DNA of 64,000 nucleotides from Stackebrandtia endophytica (GTDB lineage Bacteria; Actinomycetota; Actinomycetes; Mycobacteriales; Micromonosporaceae): contig NZ_VFOW01000001.1 of the NCBI RefSeq assembly GCF_006716355.1, positions 2,604,001-2,668,000 of the forward strand, in the 5' to 3' direction. This document shows, in pieces, positions 33,778-42,506 of the stretch (its first letter is position 1; each line of letters begins with the position of its first letter). The position numbers and the translations under genes were made by a program. The notes under the pieces are model-generated. The model was given only the letters and a program-made list of their open reading frames with translations, had not been told where the DNA came from and did not search any database.

Positions 33778-34695
33778 TCACGCCGCCAATGCCGCGGGAG
33801 CCTCGACGACGGCGCGCAGTGCGGCCACCGCGTGACGTATCGCGGGTTGCTCATGGCTTCCGTTTCGGATCGCGATGTTGAAGTACCGCACCGGAATGAC
33901 GTCCCCACTCAACGGAACCCGCGCTACCGGCAGGTCGGCCTGCAATGCCGCCAAACGGGGAACGAGCGAGATGCCGAACCCACCCGCCACCATCGCCGCC
34001 GCCGAATGCCAGTCACCGGCGCTGTGTCGAAACCGTGGTGCGAATCCGGCGCGGGCCGCGGAGGTGACCATCAGGTGGTGTTGGTCGAGGCAATCGGTCA
34101 GGGCGATCCAGTCCTCCTGAGCGGTCTCGGCCAGCGTCACCGACCCGGCTGTGACCCACGGATGCCCGGCGGGCACCAGCAGATCCTCGACGTCGTTGAG
34201 CAGATGGCGCTGTTCGAAGCGAAGGTCCTCATCCGAAGGGGTACCGACGGCCTCGGCGACGATCGCGACATCGACGTCGCCCGACAGCAACAGCCGGAAG
34301 CAGTCGGGGCTCTCATGGGTGCTCATATGCGTCGAGATACCCGGATGTTCCCGGTTCAGCTTCATCACCGCCGGGACGATGATCCCGGCCACGACGCTGG
34401 GCATCCCGGCGAACCGGATCCGCCCCAATTGTCCGTCGTGGAAGGCCGACAGGTCGCTGCGTGCCTGCTCCCACCGCTGGAAGAGGGCGTCGGCGTGGTC
34501 GAGCACGAGTTCGGCGGCCGGTGTCAGCCGCACTCGTCGTCCGTCCGGTTCGAGTAGTTTCACGCCCAGTTCACCGGCCAACTGCTTGAGCTGCTGTGAC
34601 ACCGTCGAGGGCGTCAGGTGCAATGAGGCGGCGGTGGCGGTGACGGTCTGCTGGGAACGCAGGACTCGCAGAGTCCGAAGCCGGGGATCAATCAT
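33778..34695 (-). CDS. LysR-family transcriptional regulator
   Basis: A 305-residue regulator: N-terminal winged HTH (about 2-60, with TVTATAASLHLTPSTVSQQLKQLAGELGVKLL), a linker helix and a two-lobed substrate-binding domain (about 90-300). The ATG at 34695 has GGAGG 7 bases upstream. The adjacent divergent gene codes for a small Cys-containing protein, the natural candidate target. Ligand unknown. Confidence 0.93.
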   Translation of the reverse strand: MIDPRLRTLRVLRSQQTVTATAASLHLTPSTVSQQLKQLAGELGVKLLEPDGRRVRLTPAAELVLDHADALFQRWEQARSDLSAFHDGQLGRIRFAGMPSVVAGIIVPAVMKLNREHPGISTHMSTHESPDCFRLLLSGDVDVAIVAEAVGTPSDEDLRFEQRHLLNDVEDLLVPAGHPWVTAGSVTLAETAQEDWIALTDCLDQHHLMVTSAARAGFAPRFRHSAGDWHSAAAMVAGGFGISLVPRLAALQADLPVARVPLSGDVIPVRYFNIAIRNGSHEQPAIRHAVAALRAVVEAPAALAA

Positions 34696-34766
34696 TCGAA
34701 GCCTCCACAAGATGCGGTACGGAAACTTTCGTTGTTCCCACACGATTCTAGATCAATACTTGCCGC

Positions 34767-34973
34767 ATGACCGAAACGAACGCCTCCCCCGGATGCCCGT
34801 TGTGCGAGTTGGGAATGAGTCAGTTGCTGACCCCGGTGTCCCGGCATCGCACTCAGGAAGGCACCGTCGTGTACGCCCGCTGCGACTGTGGTCGGCTGTC
34901 GGCCTGGCTGGAACCGACGACGCAGACGCGACCCCGCCAGTGGTGGGGACAACCCCAGACGTGCGGCGGCTGA
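34767..34973 (+). CDS. Small zinc-ribbon-like protein
   Basis: A 68-residue protein with two Cys pairs, C10/C13 (CPLC) and C39/C41 (CDC), spaced like a small zinc ribbon. It is divergent from the LysR gene with 71 bases between. No ribosome-binding site is obvious, so it may be leaderless. Real coding is likely but not certain; function unknown. Confidence 0.55.
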   Translation: MTETNASPGCPLCELGMSQLLTPVSRHRTQEGTVVYARCDCGRLSAWLEPTTQTRPRQWWGQPQTCGG

Positions 34974-35022
34974 CCGATACCGGATCGACACCGATCGGGG
35001 AATCGCTCAGCCGCCCACCCGA

Positions 35023-35958
35023 TCACCGAAAACCGCAGTCGAGTTGCAGCTCTCCCACCAACATGTCGACGCGCCATTCCGGCAGGCCGCGGGCGATGAA
35101 CCAGGCACCGATGTTCTTCACATCGCGCGCCAGGAAGTCCTTCCCGCGCGGGTTGGCGACCACATCGATGATCTGCGGAACATCGATGATGACCAACCGC
35201 CCCTCATGGACGATCACGTTGTACGCCGACAGGTCACCGTGCGCGAAGCCCTCACGAGCCAGCAGCGACAGTCCGTAGGAGAGTTGCTCCCACAGGTCGT
35301 CACGTTCCTCCGGGCTGGGTCGCAACTGCGCCAATCGGGGCGCAGCCGTGCCGTCGGCGTCGCCGATGAACTCCATCAAGATCTCGGTGCCGAAAATCTG
35401 CACCGGGTAGGGCACCGGAACTCCCACCTCGCACATCCGGCGCAGTGCGTCGAACTCCGCGTTGGCCCACCTCCCCGCGATCGCCTGTTTTCCGAACTGA
35501 GTCCGGTTGGCCATGGCACGGCTTTCCCGAGAGTCGCGGACACTGCGACCCTCCAGGTAACCGTCATTGCGGCGGAACATCGAATGGTCTGAACTGCGGT
35601 ACCGCTTGGCCGCCAACAGACAGCGGCGATCGGTACCGGGTATCGCCCGTTCCACCAGGAAGACGTCGGCTTCCTTGCCCGTCTTCAGAATTCCCAGCTC
35701 GTAGTCGACGGCGGCGGCTTCGGTCACCAGCCAGTCGGGGTAGGGCTTCGGACCGCGCTCCAGCGGTTCCGACTGTTCCCAGATCGACCAACGATCGCCC
35801 TCGGGCGGACCGTCGAACGACACCGGGTTCTCTTCGTCGTCCTCATCGAAAAATGCGCGGTAATAATCGTGGTCTTCGGCCTCGAAGGCCAGATCATCGG
35901 CGTCGAGACGGCGGTGACGACTCTTGCGAGAGCGAACGAAGGTCTCGTCCTGTGACAT
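35023..35958 (-). CDS. RIO-type serine/threonine protein kinase
   Basis: A 311-residue RIO1-like kinase. An acidic N-terminal region (about 15-60) precedes the kinase fold: ATP-binding Lys in LLAAKRYRSS, catalytic loop HGDLSAYN and metal-binding IIDVPQ, the RIO1 signature pair. RIO kinases act in ribosome maturation in eukaryotes and archaea; the bacterial role is unknown. CAGGAG precedes the ATG. A 29-residue candidate leader ORF lies just upstream. Confidence 0.93.
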   Translation of the reverse strand: MSQDETFVRSRKSRHRRLDADDLAFEAEDHDYYRAFFDEDDEENPVSFDGPPEGDRWSIWEQSEPLERGPKPYPDWLVTEAAAVDYELGILKTGKEADVFLVERAIPGTDRRCLLAAKRYRSSDHSMFRRNDGYLEGRSVRDSRESRAMANRTQFGKQAIAGRWANAEFDALRRMCEVGVPVPYPVQIFGTEILMEFIGDADGTAAPRLAQLRPSPEERDDLWEQLSYGLSLLAREGFAHGDLSAYNVIVHEGRLVIIDVPQIIDVVANPRGKDFLARDVKNIGAWFIARGLPEWRVDMLVGELQLDCGFR

Positions 35959-35999
35959 TACGGTGGTCTCCTGACCAGGAAACCGCCGGCGAGAAGCTC

Positions 36000-36089
36000 T
36001 TAAGCGAAATGCTGCGCGGGCACCGGCGGAAGCGAAAAAGTGAACGATGATGGCGCGCTGTGAAGTGCGCGCAGCAAGGCGACAACCAT
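36000..36089 (-). CDS. Candidate 29-residue leader peptide upstream of RIO kinase
   Basis: A short frame, beginning MVVALLRALHS and ending PAQHFA, starts at the ATG at 36089 (or a GTG at 36092). A perfect AGGAGG lies at 36101-36106, 8 bases before the GTG and 11 before the ATG. It stops 41 bases before the kinase start. A GC-rich hairpin (GCGCGC at 36053-36058 with 36067-36072) lies within it. Composition is not enriched for one amino acid. The strong ribosome-binding site is the main evidence. Confidence 0.4.
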   Translation of the reverse strand: MVVALLRALHSAPSSFTFSLPPVPAQHFA

Positions 36090-36248
36090 CACGATTAACG
36101 CCTCCTCTCGTTCACCCGACCACTTTCGCGGTGGGAGCGATGTTTACCGGGCACCGAAAACAGTGGTGCCACTGACACTGCCGAGTAGTCTCCCAACCCG
36201 GCTCAACCGGTCGCAACCGATTATTCGGTGACCTGAATCACAGTCAAT

Positions 36249-37175
36249 CTAGGTGGTGCGGGCCAGGGCGACGGCCAACTTTCCATCCACCGTCGCCAGC
36301 AGATCGCGTGCCTCGGCGGCGTCCAAGTCGGCCTCGATCATCAACACCGCGGTCTTGGCGTGGTTGTCGGCCTTGGCCAGCGCGGCGGCGGCCACATCGA
36401 TGTCGGCGCCGGTGATCTCGGCGACCATCTTCGCCGCCCGTACCGCGAGCTTCTCGTTGAGCACCCGCATGTCCACCATGTAATTGCCGTAGGTGTGTCC
36501 CAACCGCACCATGGTGATCGTGGTGATCATGTTCAGCACGAGCTTCTGCGCGGTGCCGGACTTCAGGCGGGTCGAACCGGCGATGACCTCGTTGCCGACC
36601 ACGATCTCGATGCCGTGCTCGGCGACCTCGCTCAATGCGGCACCGGCGTTGCAGGACAGGCCGGCGGTCAACGCACCGCGTCGGCGGGCTTCGGCGACGG
36701 CGGCCAGCACGAACGGAGTGCGCCCGCTCGCGGTGACACCGATGACGACATCGTCGGGGCCGATGTCGTGGGCGTCGATCGCGGCGATACCGGCGTCACG
36801 GTCGTCCTCGGCACCTTCGGTCGCGGTGGTCATGGCGTCCGGGCCACCGGCCAGAATCGCCTGGATGAGTTCGGGCGGGGTGGAGAAGGTCGGCGGGCAC
36901 TCGGAGGCGTCGACCACGGCCATGCGTCCGGCGGTACCGGCACCCACATACCGCAGGCGGCCGCCCTTGGCCATGCGCTCGGACACCGCTTCGACGGTGG
37001 TGGCGATGATCGGTAGGGCGCGCGCGACGGCCGCGGGGACCTCGGCGTCGGCCTGATTCATCACGGTGGCCAGTTCGAGGGCGCTGAGTTTGTCGATGTC
37101 GGAGAATCTGGGGTCGACACCCTCAGTGGCCAATCCACGCAAACTGTCCGCCACCGTATTGGTATCGCCCACCAC
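36249..37175 (-). CDS. murQ: N-acetylmuramic acid 6-phosphate etherase
   Basis: A 308-residue SIS-domain protein. Diagnostic stretches are RLRYVGAGTAGRMAVVDASECPPTF (GAGTSGR-like sugar-phosphate loop), TEGAEDDRDAG with the catalytic Glu, and ASGRTPFV. MurQ splits MurNAc-6-P into GlcNAc-6-P and D-lactate in cell-wall recycling. No murP or anmK is adjacent. Length is standard. Confidence 0.95.
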   Translation of the reverse strand: MVGDTNTVADSLRGLATEGVDPRFSDIDKLSALELATVMNQADAEVPAAVARALPIIATTVEAVSERMAKGGRLRYVGAGTAGRMAVVDASECPPTFSTPPELIQAILAGGPDAMTTATEGAEDDRDAGIAAIDAHDIGPDDVVIGVTASGRTPFVLAAVAEARRRGALTAGLSCNAGAALSEVAEHGIEIVVGNEVIAGSTRLKSGTAQKLVLNMITTITMVRLGHTYGNYMVDMRVLNEKLAVRAAKMVAEITGADIDVAAAALAKADNHAKTAVLMIEADLDAAEARDLLATVDGKLAVALARTT

Positions 37176-37327
37176 TGCCTCCGTTGGAATTCTACGACGG
37201 TTCTGCTACGCCATGAAGATTAGCAACATTTGAGAAGTTTTCACACCCCATACTGAGCAGCTAAAACTGTCACACCCAGCACATATATTCGAATCACCAA
37301 CCGGTTTCTCCCCCGCTTGGAGGTCCG

Positions 37328-37957
37328 ATGTCAACGATCGAACTACCACTCAACGGTTTCGTCGACTACCTACGCACCCGGGGCGCCGCTCGGGTCGAGG
37401 TGGCTCACCGTCACATCACTCAATCCGTCGAGCCGTACAGTCCGGCCCGAGATTTCTACCGACGCATCCTAGCCGCGATCCTCGCCGCCCGCCGCAGCGG
37501 CGACGACCGCACCGTGCTGCGTCATGCCCTCGCCGAGGCCCCACCGTCGCGGCGCGACAACTACGAGGCCGTGGTCAGCGGCTGGTTGAAGTTCCTCCCG
37601 CAGCTGACCGACACCGAGAACGTGCCGGTCAACACGGGTCGCTGGCACGGCGCCGGCCTGACCGTTCGGGTCACCCCCCACCTCGCGGCTCGCTATCTCG
37701 ACGATCGAGTGGAGGCGATATTCCTCTATTTCAAGGCCGATCCACTGCCACGCAAGGACGCGGCGGCGATGCTGTGGTTGGCCGCCGCCGCGATGCCGCA
37801 AGCCTGTCCCGGAGCCAAGCCGGTGATCCTGGACGTGCGGCGCGGCAAGGCATACCGCGACATACCCACCGGAGGTGACTACCCCGCCTGGCTCGGTGCC
37901 GAGGCGGGCGGATACCGGCAACTGCGACGACGGCTGAACACCGTCGCCGCCGACTGA
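37328..37957 (+). CDS. Conserved-looking hypothetical protein
   Basis: A 209-residue soluble, Arg/Ala-rich protein without motifs I recognise. The start follows GGAGG closely (CTTGGAGGTCCG before ATG) and coding bias is strong. The N-terminal region (GFVDYLRTRGAARVEVAHRH) could be a small helical DNA- or protein-binding unit; the C-terminal part has mixed strands (FLYFKADPLPRKDAAAMLWLA). A strong terminator follows at 37964-37998. Confidence 0.75.
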   Translation: MSTIELPLNGFVDYLRTRGAARVEVAHRHITQSVEPYSPARDFYRRILAAILAARRSGDDRTVLRHALAEAPPSRRDNYEAVVSGWLKFLPQLTDTENVPVNTGRWHGAGLTVRVTPHLAARYLDDRVEAIFLYFKADPLPRKDAAAMLWLAAAAMPQACPGAKPVILDVRRGKAYRDIPTGGDYPAWLGAEAGGYRQLRRRLNTVAAD

Positions 37958-37963
37958 ACAGGC

Positions 37964-37998
37964 CGACGGCCCGCCGACGAGACGTCGGCGGGCCGTCG
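37964..37998. terminator. Strong bidirectional terminator hairpin
   Basis: A perfect 15-bp GC-rich stem (37964-37978 with 37984-37998, CGACGGCCCGCCGAC) and 5-base loop, between convergent genes ending at 37957 and 38007. Confidence 0.9.
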
Positions 37999-38006
37999 TT
38001 CGCGTC

Positions 38007-39212
38007 TCAGCGATCAAGCTGCTCGATGGTCGCGCGCGACGGACCCCGGTCGGCCGAGGCCTTCCGCGCGACCTCCTCGGTGCGACGCACCACGCGAACC
38101 AGGTTCTTGAACGACACCTTCGCCACGTCCTCGTCGCTCCATCCGCGACGCAACAGCTCCTCGAACAACTTCGGATACGCCGCCACGTCGGTCAGGTCGA
38201 TCGGCGTGGTGGCGATTCCGTCGAGGTCGCCACCGATGCCGATGCAGTCGACACCGATGCGATCACGCATGTAGTCGAGGTGATCGGCGACGTCCGCCGA
38301 AGACACCGGCGGACACGGATTCTTCGCCAACCAGGCGAGACGACGCTCTCGACGCAACCGATACTCGTCCTCATTGGTGCCGTCGGCCAACCACTCCGAC
38401 GGAGTCCTACCCTCCTCCGCCTCCAAGGCGTCCATCCACACTCGAGCCGCTTCGGTGAGGAAGCCCGGGACGAACGTCGCCATGACGATGCCCTGCGTCT
38501 GCCCGACCAGGTCGAGGACGTCATCGGGCACGTTACGCGGGTGCCCACACTTGGCCAGTGCGTTGGAGTGGGAGAAGAACGCGGGGGCCTCACTGACGGC
38601 CAGGGCGTGCCGCATCGTCGAAGGAGCCACATGAGACAGATCGACCAGCATGCCCAGCCGGTTCATCTCGGCCACGACCTCACGGCCGAACCGACTCAAC
38701 CCGCCGACGCCGACCTCATCGGTCCCGCTGTCGGCCCAATCGGTGTTGGAGGTGTGCGTCAAGGTCATGTACCGCGCACCCAAGCGGTACATCATGCGCA
38801 GGGTGCCCAGCGAGTTCCCGATCGAGTGCCCACCCTCGATCCCCATCAACGAGGCGATGCGTCCATTCGCGACGGCTGTCTCGATCTCGTCGGCGGTACC
38901 GGCGAACTCGAAGTCGTCGTAACGCTCGATCATCTGCCAGGCGGCGTCGATCTGTTCAAGCGTCGCGGTCACCGCCTCCTCCCCCGCCATCGTGACCGGA
39001 ACGAAGACCGACCAGAACTGTCCGCCCACGCCACCTGCGCGCAGCCGGGGGATATCCGTGTGGAGACGGTCCGACTGATCACGGGCGATGTCGATGGCGT
39101 CGAAGTCATATCGGGACATTCCGCGCAGCCGGATCAGCAGATCATTGTGACCGTCGATGACCGGGGAGTTCTCCAAGATCGCGTAGACCTGATTCGCGAG
39201 GTTCACAGACAT
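38007..39212 (-). CDS. Membrane dipeptidase (renal dipeptidase family, M19)
   Basis: A 401-residue zinc enzyme with the M19 pattern: HxD at H22/D24 (DGHNDLLIRLRG), bridging Glu in GIEGGHSI, and later His residues in LTHTSNTDWADS, DLSHVAPS and FSHSNA. Members hydrolyse dipeptides, including L,D and D-containing types. No signal peptide, so cytoplasmic despite the family name. The ATG at 39212 is chosen because the domain begins there; an in-frame ATG at 39239 is possible. Confidence 0.92.
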   Translation of the reverse strand: MSVNLANQVYAILENSPVIDGHNDLLIRLRGMSRYDFDAIDIARDQSDRLHTDIPRLRAGGVGGQFWSVFVPVTMAGEEAVTATLEQIDAAWQMIERYDDFEFAGTADEIETAVANGRIASLMGIEGGHSIGNSLGTLRMMYRLGARYMTLTHTSNTDWADSGTDEVGVGGLSRFGREVVAEMNRLGMLVDLSHVAPSTMRHALAVSEAPAFFSHSNALAKCGHPRNVPDDVLDLVGQTQGIVMATFVPGFLTEAARVWMDALEAEEGRTPSEWLADGTNEDEYRLRRERRLAWLAKNPCPPVSSADVADHLDYMRDRIGVDCIGIGGDLDGIATTPIDLTDVAAYPKLFEELLRRGWSDEDVAKVSFKNLVRVVRRTEEVARKASADRGPSRATIEQLDR

Positions 39213-39584
39213 GTCGGTCAGCCTAAGCGCTATATCCATGCACGGACAACAATCCGGTTGTCGAGTCACCAGGTCGGCGGTGGGGTTCGGCGGTGGGGTT
39301 CGGGATGACGTGTGGACGCGCGACCGGGTGGGTATCGGGTCTCGGGCATGGCCAGAGGTCGGGGCTTGGACTGCGGGACCGAGCGGTTGCAGGATTTCGA
39401 CGGTGTCGAAGAACGCGGCGGACAGCGGCCAAACGAGCCCGGTGGCGGTGTTGCTGCGGCGGTGAACGAGTCGCACGGCCGACCGGTTCAGGATCAGGTC
39501 ACCAGACCATCGGGGCTATCGGTACGGACATCGGTCGGGCTATCAGGACTATCGGTGGGTCTATCGGTGGGTCTATCGGTGGGT
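39213..39584. repeat. Gene-free region with short tandem repeats
   Basis: Contains a 13-bp duplication CGGCGGTGGGGTT (39275-39287, 39288-39300) and a 12-bp array CTATCGGTGGGT in three exact copies (39549-39560, 39561-39572, 39573-39584) plus a variant fourth (39585-39596) that supplies the stop codon of the CutC-like gene. No credible coding sequence on either strand. Confidence 0.8.
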
Positions 39585-40595
39585 CTATCGGTCCATCGGT
39601 CGGTGCAAGCGGCTCGAATATTTCGACAAACTTCGATTTCCTTTGGGCCACCGACCTCCTCCCCTATTTTTGATCCTATCTGGAATCGTCACCCCGCCGC
39701 CAGTGCGAATGCGATGGCCTGTGGACAACCGGTGGGTTGTGGATAACCACCCGCCTGTGGACGACCGGGAAGCCGACCGCTGATCGAAACGTCGGTGAAC
39801 GGCGCGTCCAGTGGATAAGCCGCCCAACAACGTCCGCCAGGCGGCGACTCGGGCGCTGTCGACCGGGCTCTGCCAGTCGGGGCGAGCGGCCGAGCCGATG
39901 TGGAACGCGGTGACTGCGGCGGCCCGCAGCGCGGGCACGTGCGAAGCGGTCAATCCGCCACCGGCCATCAACGGCGCGAGGCCCGCGTGGGCCATCAGGT
40001 TCGCCACACCGTCGGACAACCCGGTCGAGGCTCCCGCCGTGAGGATCTGGTCCAACCCAGACAGTCGAGCCGCGGCACGGATCGAGGCGCCGTAGTCGTC
40101 GGCGTGGTCAACCGCGCGGTGGCAGGTCCAGGGAAGCGGGACGGCGGTGGTGACGGCTCGCATCGGCTCGATGTCCAGTGCTCCGTCTCGAAGAAACCCG
40201 AGCACTAGGCCGTCGGCTCCGGCCTCGGCGAGATCCCCGGCCAAACCGATGAGCGAGGCCAGGTCCCGACAGCTGAAATCCGGGTCGGTTCGGACCATGA
40301 CGCGCAGGTCGAGGTCACATACGCTTCTGATCTGCCGCAAGGTCTCAAGCGTGGGGCTCAAACCGTCCGACGCCATGTCGCTGACGACCTCGAGGCGGTC
40401 GGCTCCGCCGGCTTGAGCGGCTTCGGCGTCGTCGGGCCCGAGGGCGATGACCTCCAACAACGGACGTGCGGGGTATTGGTCGGCGCGAGGCAAGCCGTTC
40501 TCCATCGGTCGGGTGGACGCGTCGGTCGGCGCTGTCGGGACGGGGGCGGCGAACCGACCGATCTCGGCCACATTTTCTGTACGGAAACTTACCAT
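39585..40595 (-). CDS. CutC-family protein with low-complexity C-terminal tail
   Basis: Residues 40-255 match the CutC TIM-barrel family: LEVIALGPDDAEAAQAGGADRLEVVSDMASDGLSPT, MVRTDPDFSC, LVLGFLRDGALD, CHRAVDH and LTAGASTGL. CutC was tied to copper homeostasis in E. coli, though that role is disputed. The barrel should end near WRTLLGG, but 77 more residues rich in R, S, T and G follow, encoded by repeat-containing DNA (39588-39818), so the original stop appears lost. The start is uncertain: 40595 or the ATG at 40505. Confidence 0.75.
   Translation of the reverse strand: MVSFRTENVAEIGRFAAPVPTAPTDASTRPMENGLPRADQYPARPLLEVIALGPDDAEAAQAGGADRLEVVSDMASDGLSPTLETLRQIRSVCDLDLRVMVRTDPDFSCRDLASLIGLAGDLAEAGADGLVLGFLRDGALDIEPMRAVTTAVPLPWTCHRAVDHADDYGASIRAAARLSGLDQILTAGASTGLSDGVANLMAHAGLAPLMAGGGLTASHVPALRAAAVTAFHIGSAARPDWQSPVDSARVAAWRTLLGGLSTGRAVHRRFDQRSASRSSTGGWLSTTHRLSTGHRIRTGGGVTIPDRIKNRGGGRWPKGNRSLSKYSSRLHRPMDR
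39721..39765. repeat. Three DnaA-like boxes at 18-bp spacing
   Basis: TGTGGACAA (39721), TGTGGATAA (39739) and TGTGGACGA (39757) repeat every 18 bp. The first is the complement of the actinobacterial box TTGTCCACA, the second the complement of TTATCCACA. A near-match AGTGGATAAG follows at about 39810. They lie under the odd tail of the CutC-like gene. Confidence 0.7.
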
Positions 40596-40697
40596 TTAGC
40601 GATCGTTCGACGCGGGATCATAGCCGCCCCATGCATCCGGTCAACCGATTCGATCCGGGCGCGCATCTATCCGGGTGACATCGCCTGAAGGAGCCGA

Positions 40698-41213
40698 ATG
40701 ACACCTCAGTCAGAGTTCGAAGAGTTCGCAAGAGCGACGACACCGTCGCTGCTGCGCGCCGCCTACCTCCTCACCGGCGACCAACACCTGGCCGAGGACC
40801 TCGTCCAGACCGCACTGGCCAGAACCCATCGTTACTGGCGCCGGATCAGCAACAAGACCCACGCGGCGAGTTACACCCGCAAGACCATGTACCACCTGCA
40901 GGTCAGCCACTGGCGACGAAGACGTTTCAAGGAACAACTGAGCGACACACCACCGGAACGCACGACGTCGGGCCACGCCGACGACGTCGACCTCAAACTC
41001 AGTCTGCGCCACGCACTCGCACAACTCACCGCGCGGCAACGCGCGGTGGTCGTCCTGCGGTATTTCGAAGACCGCTCCGTCGCCGAGACCGCCGTGATCC
41101 TGCGGTGCTCCGAAGGAAGCATCAAATCCCACACCTTTCGCGCGTTGAACAGGCTGCGCGAATCACTCCCCAGTCTTACCGAACTACTCAACGGAGCCAT
41201 CCATGACCGATGA
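40698..41213 (+). CDS. SigE-family RNA polymerase sigma factor (ECF), copy 1
   Basis: A 171-residue sigma factor with region 2 (about 5-75: LLRAAYLLTGDQHLAEDLVQTALARTHRYW) and region 4 (about 105-160: LTARQRAVVVLRYFEDRSVAETAVILRCSEGSIKSHTFRAL). This matches the SigE subfamily common in streptomycetes and relatives. AGGAG lies before the ATG. The next gene overlaps it by 11 bases and codes for a membrane protein likely to act as its anti-sigma partner. Confidence 0.93.
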   Translation: MTPQSEFEEFARATTPSLLRAAYLLTGDQHLAEDLVQTALARTHRYWRRISNKTHAASYTRKTMYHLQVSHWRRRRFKEQLSDTPPERTTSGHADDVDLKLSLRHALAQLTARQRAVVVLRYFEDRSVAETAVILRCSEGSIKSHTFRALNRLRESLPSLTELLNGAIHDR

Positions 41214-42345
41214 ACTCAAGCACCTCATGACGCGGCTCGCCGACGAGGTCAAGCCGGCCTCCCTGCACGAGGCCGCCACACGACGTTCCCGCCAGGTGTC
41301 TCGACGCCACGCGGGCCTGGCCGGGATCGCGGCACTGGCATTGGTCGGGGGCGCCGTCGTCGGATTGAACGGACTCGCGTTCGGAGATTCGAACGAGGCG
41401 GCACCGGCCGCCGCTCCGGAGGTTCAACTCGACGGAGTCTTCTACGAGACACTAACCACACTGGATGTCAGTGACGCCGTCAATCGATTCACCGTCGACG
41501 ATCCGACACGCGTCGAGGTCGCCTCCGGTGGGTCGGGAAATCTCTTCACCGACACCGCTAACGTATCGCCTGACGGCCGGTACATCAGCTACCTCACTCA
41601 CGACACTCAGGCCGAGGACGGTTTCAACTGGATAGGCCGATTCATGCTGTTGGACATTCAGTCCAATGAGCACCGAGAACTGGCCGAGTTCAACACCGAA
41701 TCGGACGGCTGCTCCGCTCCGACGTGGACGCCGGATGGCCGACTGTTTCTTGATCTGGGGACGGACGCCGAGGACCGCTACGGACTCTACGATCCGGCAA
41801 CCGACGACTTCAGCACCACAGTGGATCCAAAGGGCTGCGACGTCCAGGTTGCTCGGGATGAGGACGGTAAAGACCTGTTCATCGCCAGCGAGCACCTCGG
41901 GGGTGACACCTTCACGATCAACATGACCACCGCCGACGGCGACACCACGGAATCTCCGCTGCGGAAGATCTTCAGAGAACTGGACATCAACATCAACAAC
42001 CTGACCGCCATCACCGACGACGGTCAACTCGCCTGTTTGCGCACCACGGCACGGCCCACGTATACCGGCCACGAGAGCTACGACCCGCGTCGCAGTTGTG
42101 ACTACGTCGTCGAGATCGCCAGTGGCAAACTGCTCATGACCTCCAATGAGGATGCTCCGCAGGATGTGCCGCGCGCACCCGGTGGGTTCGCGTCGGTCGC
42201 CACCTTCGCGGTGCCCGGGTACCTCCTGGTCGCTCAGCCTCTGGGTGCCGGCTACCAGCTGATCGACTTCGCCGGCGACATCGTCGAGACCATCGACACC
42301 GAGCAGAACAGCGAGGTCCAGTTGCTGGGTTACATCCCGTCGTAG
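41203..42345 (+). CDS. Membrane-anchored beta-propeller-like protein, probable sigma partner 1
   Basis: A 380-residue protein: cytoplasmic N-terminus of about 40 residues, one membrane helix (about 44-62) and an exported domain with TolB/WD40-like repeats (SPDGRYISYLTHD, APTWTPDGRLFL, ITDDGQLACLR). The layout, a short cytoplasmic segment plus extracellular sensor next to a SigE factor, fits an anti-sigma regulator, though no zinc-binding HxxxCxxC motif is present. Paralogous to the proteins at 42507 and 44098. Terminators follow at 42361-42397 and 42423-42447. Confidence 0.8.
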   Translation: MTDELKHLMTRLADEVKPASLHEAATRRSRQVSRRHAGLAGIAALALVGGAVVGLNGLAFGDSNEAAPAAAPEVQLDGVFYETLTTLDVSDAVNRFTVDDPTRVEVASGGSGNLFTDTANVSPDGRYISYLTHDTQAEDGFNWIGRFMLLDIQSNEHRELAEFNTESDGCSAPTWTPDGRLFLDLGTDAEDRYGLYDPATDDFSTTVDPKGCDVQVARDEDGKDLFIASEHLGGDTFTINMTTADGDTTESPLRKIFRELDININNLTAITDDGQLACLRTTARPTYTGHESYDPRRSCDYVVEIASGKLLMTSNEDAPQDVPRAPGGFASVATFAVPGYLLVAQPLGAGYQLIDFAGDIVETIDTEQNSEVQLLGYIPS

Positions 42346-42360
42346 TCGGCTGCACCGACC

Positions 42361-42397
42361 ACGGCCACGACCGGGGGAACTGCCCGGTCGTGGCCGT
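42361..42397 (+). terminator. Intrinsic terminator hairpin
   Basis: A perfect 15-bp stem ACGGCCACGACCGGG/CCCGGTCGTGGCCGT (42361-42375, 42383-42397), 16 bases after the stop of the first propeller protein. Confidence 0.9.
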
Positions 42398-42422
42398 CAC
42401 CGCGAACTCCTGAAAAACCCTC

Positions 42423-42447
42423 GCCCCACCGGCAACCCCGGTGGGGC
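42423..42447 (+). terminator. Second hairpin of a tandem terminator
   Basis: GCCCCACCGG (42423-42432) pairs with CCGGTGGGGC (42438-42447), followed by TTCGTTCGT. It backs up the hairpin just upstream. Confidence 0.8.
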
Positions 42448-42506
42448 TTCGTTCGTCTGGGGAGGCGACCGGCACTCAACGCGTGATTCCAAGGAGTTGA
42501 AGACGC

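Noticed and set aside
36053-36072. GCGCGC hairpin as terminator upstream of the RIO kinase
   Set aside because: A 6-bp stem inside the candidate leader frame with no following T run; noted only as part of the leader.
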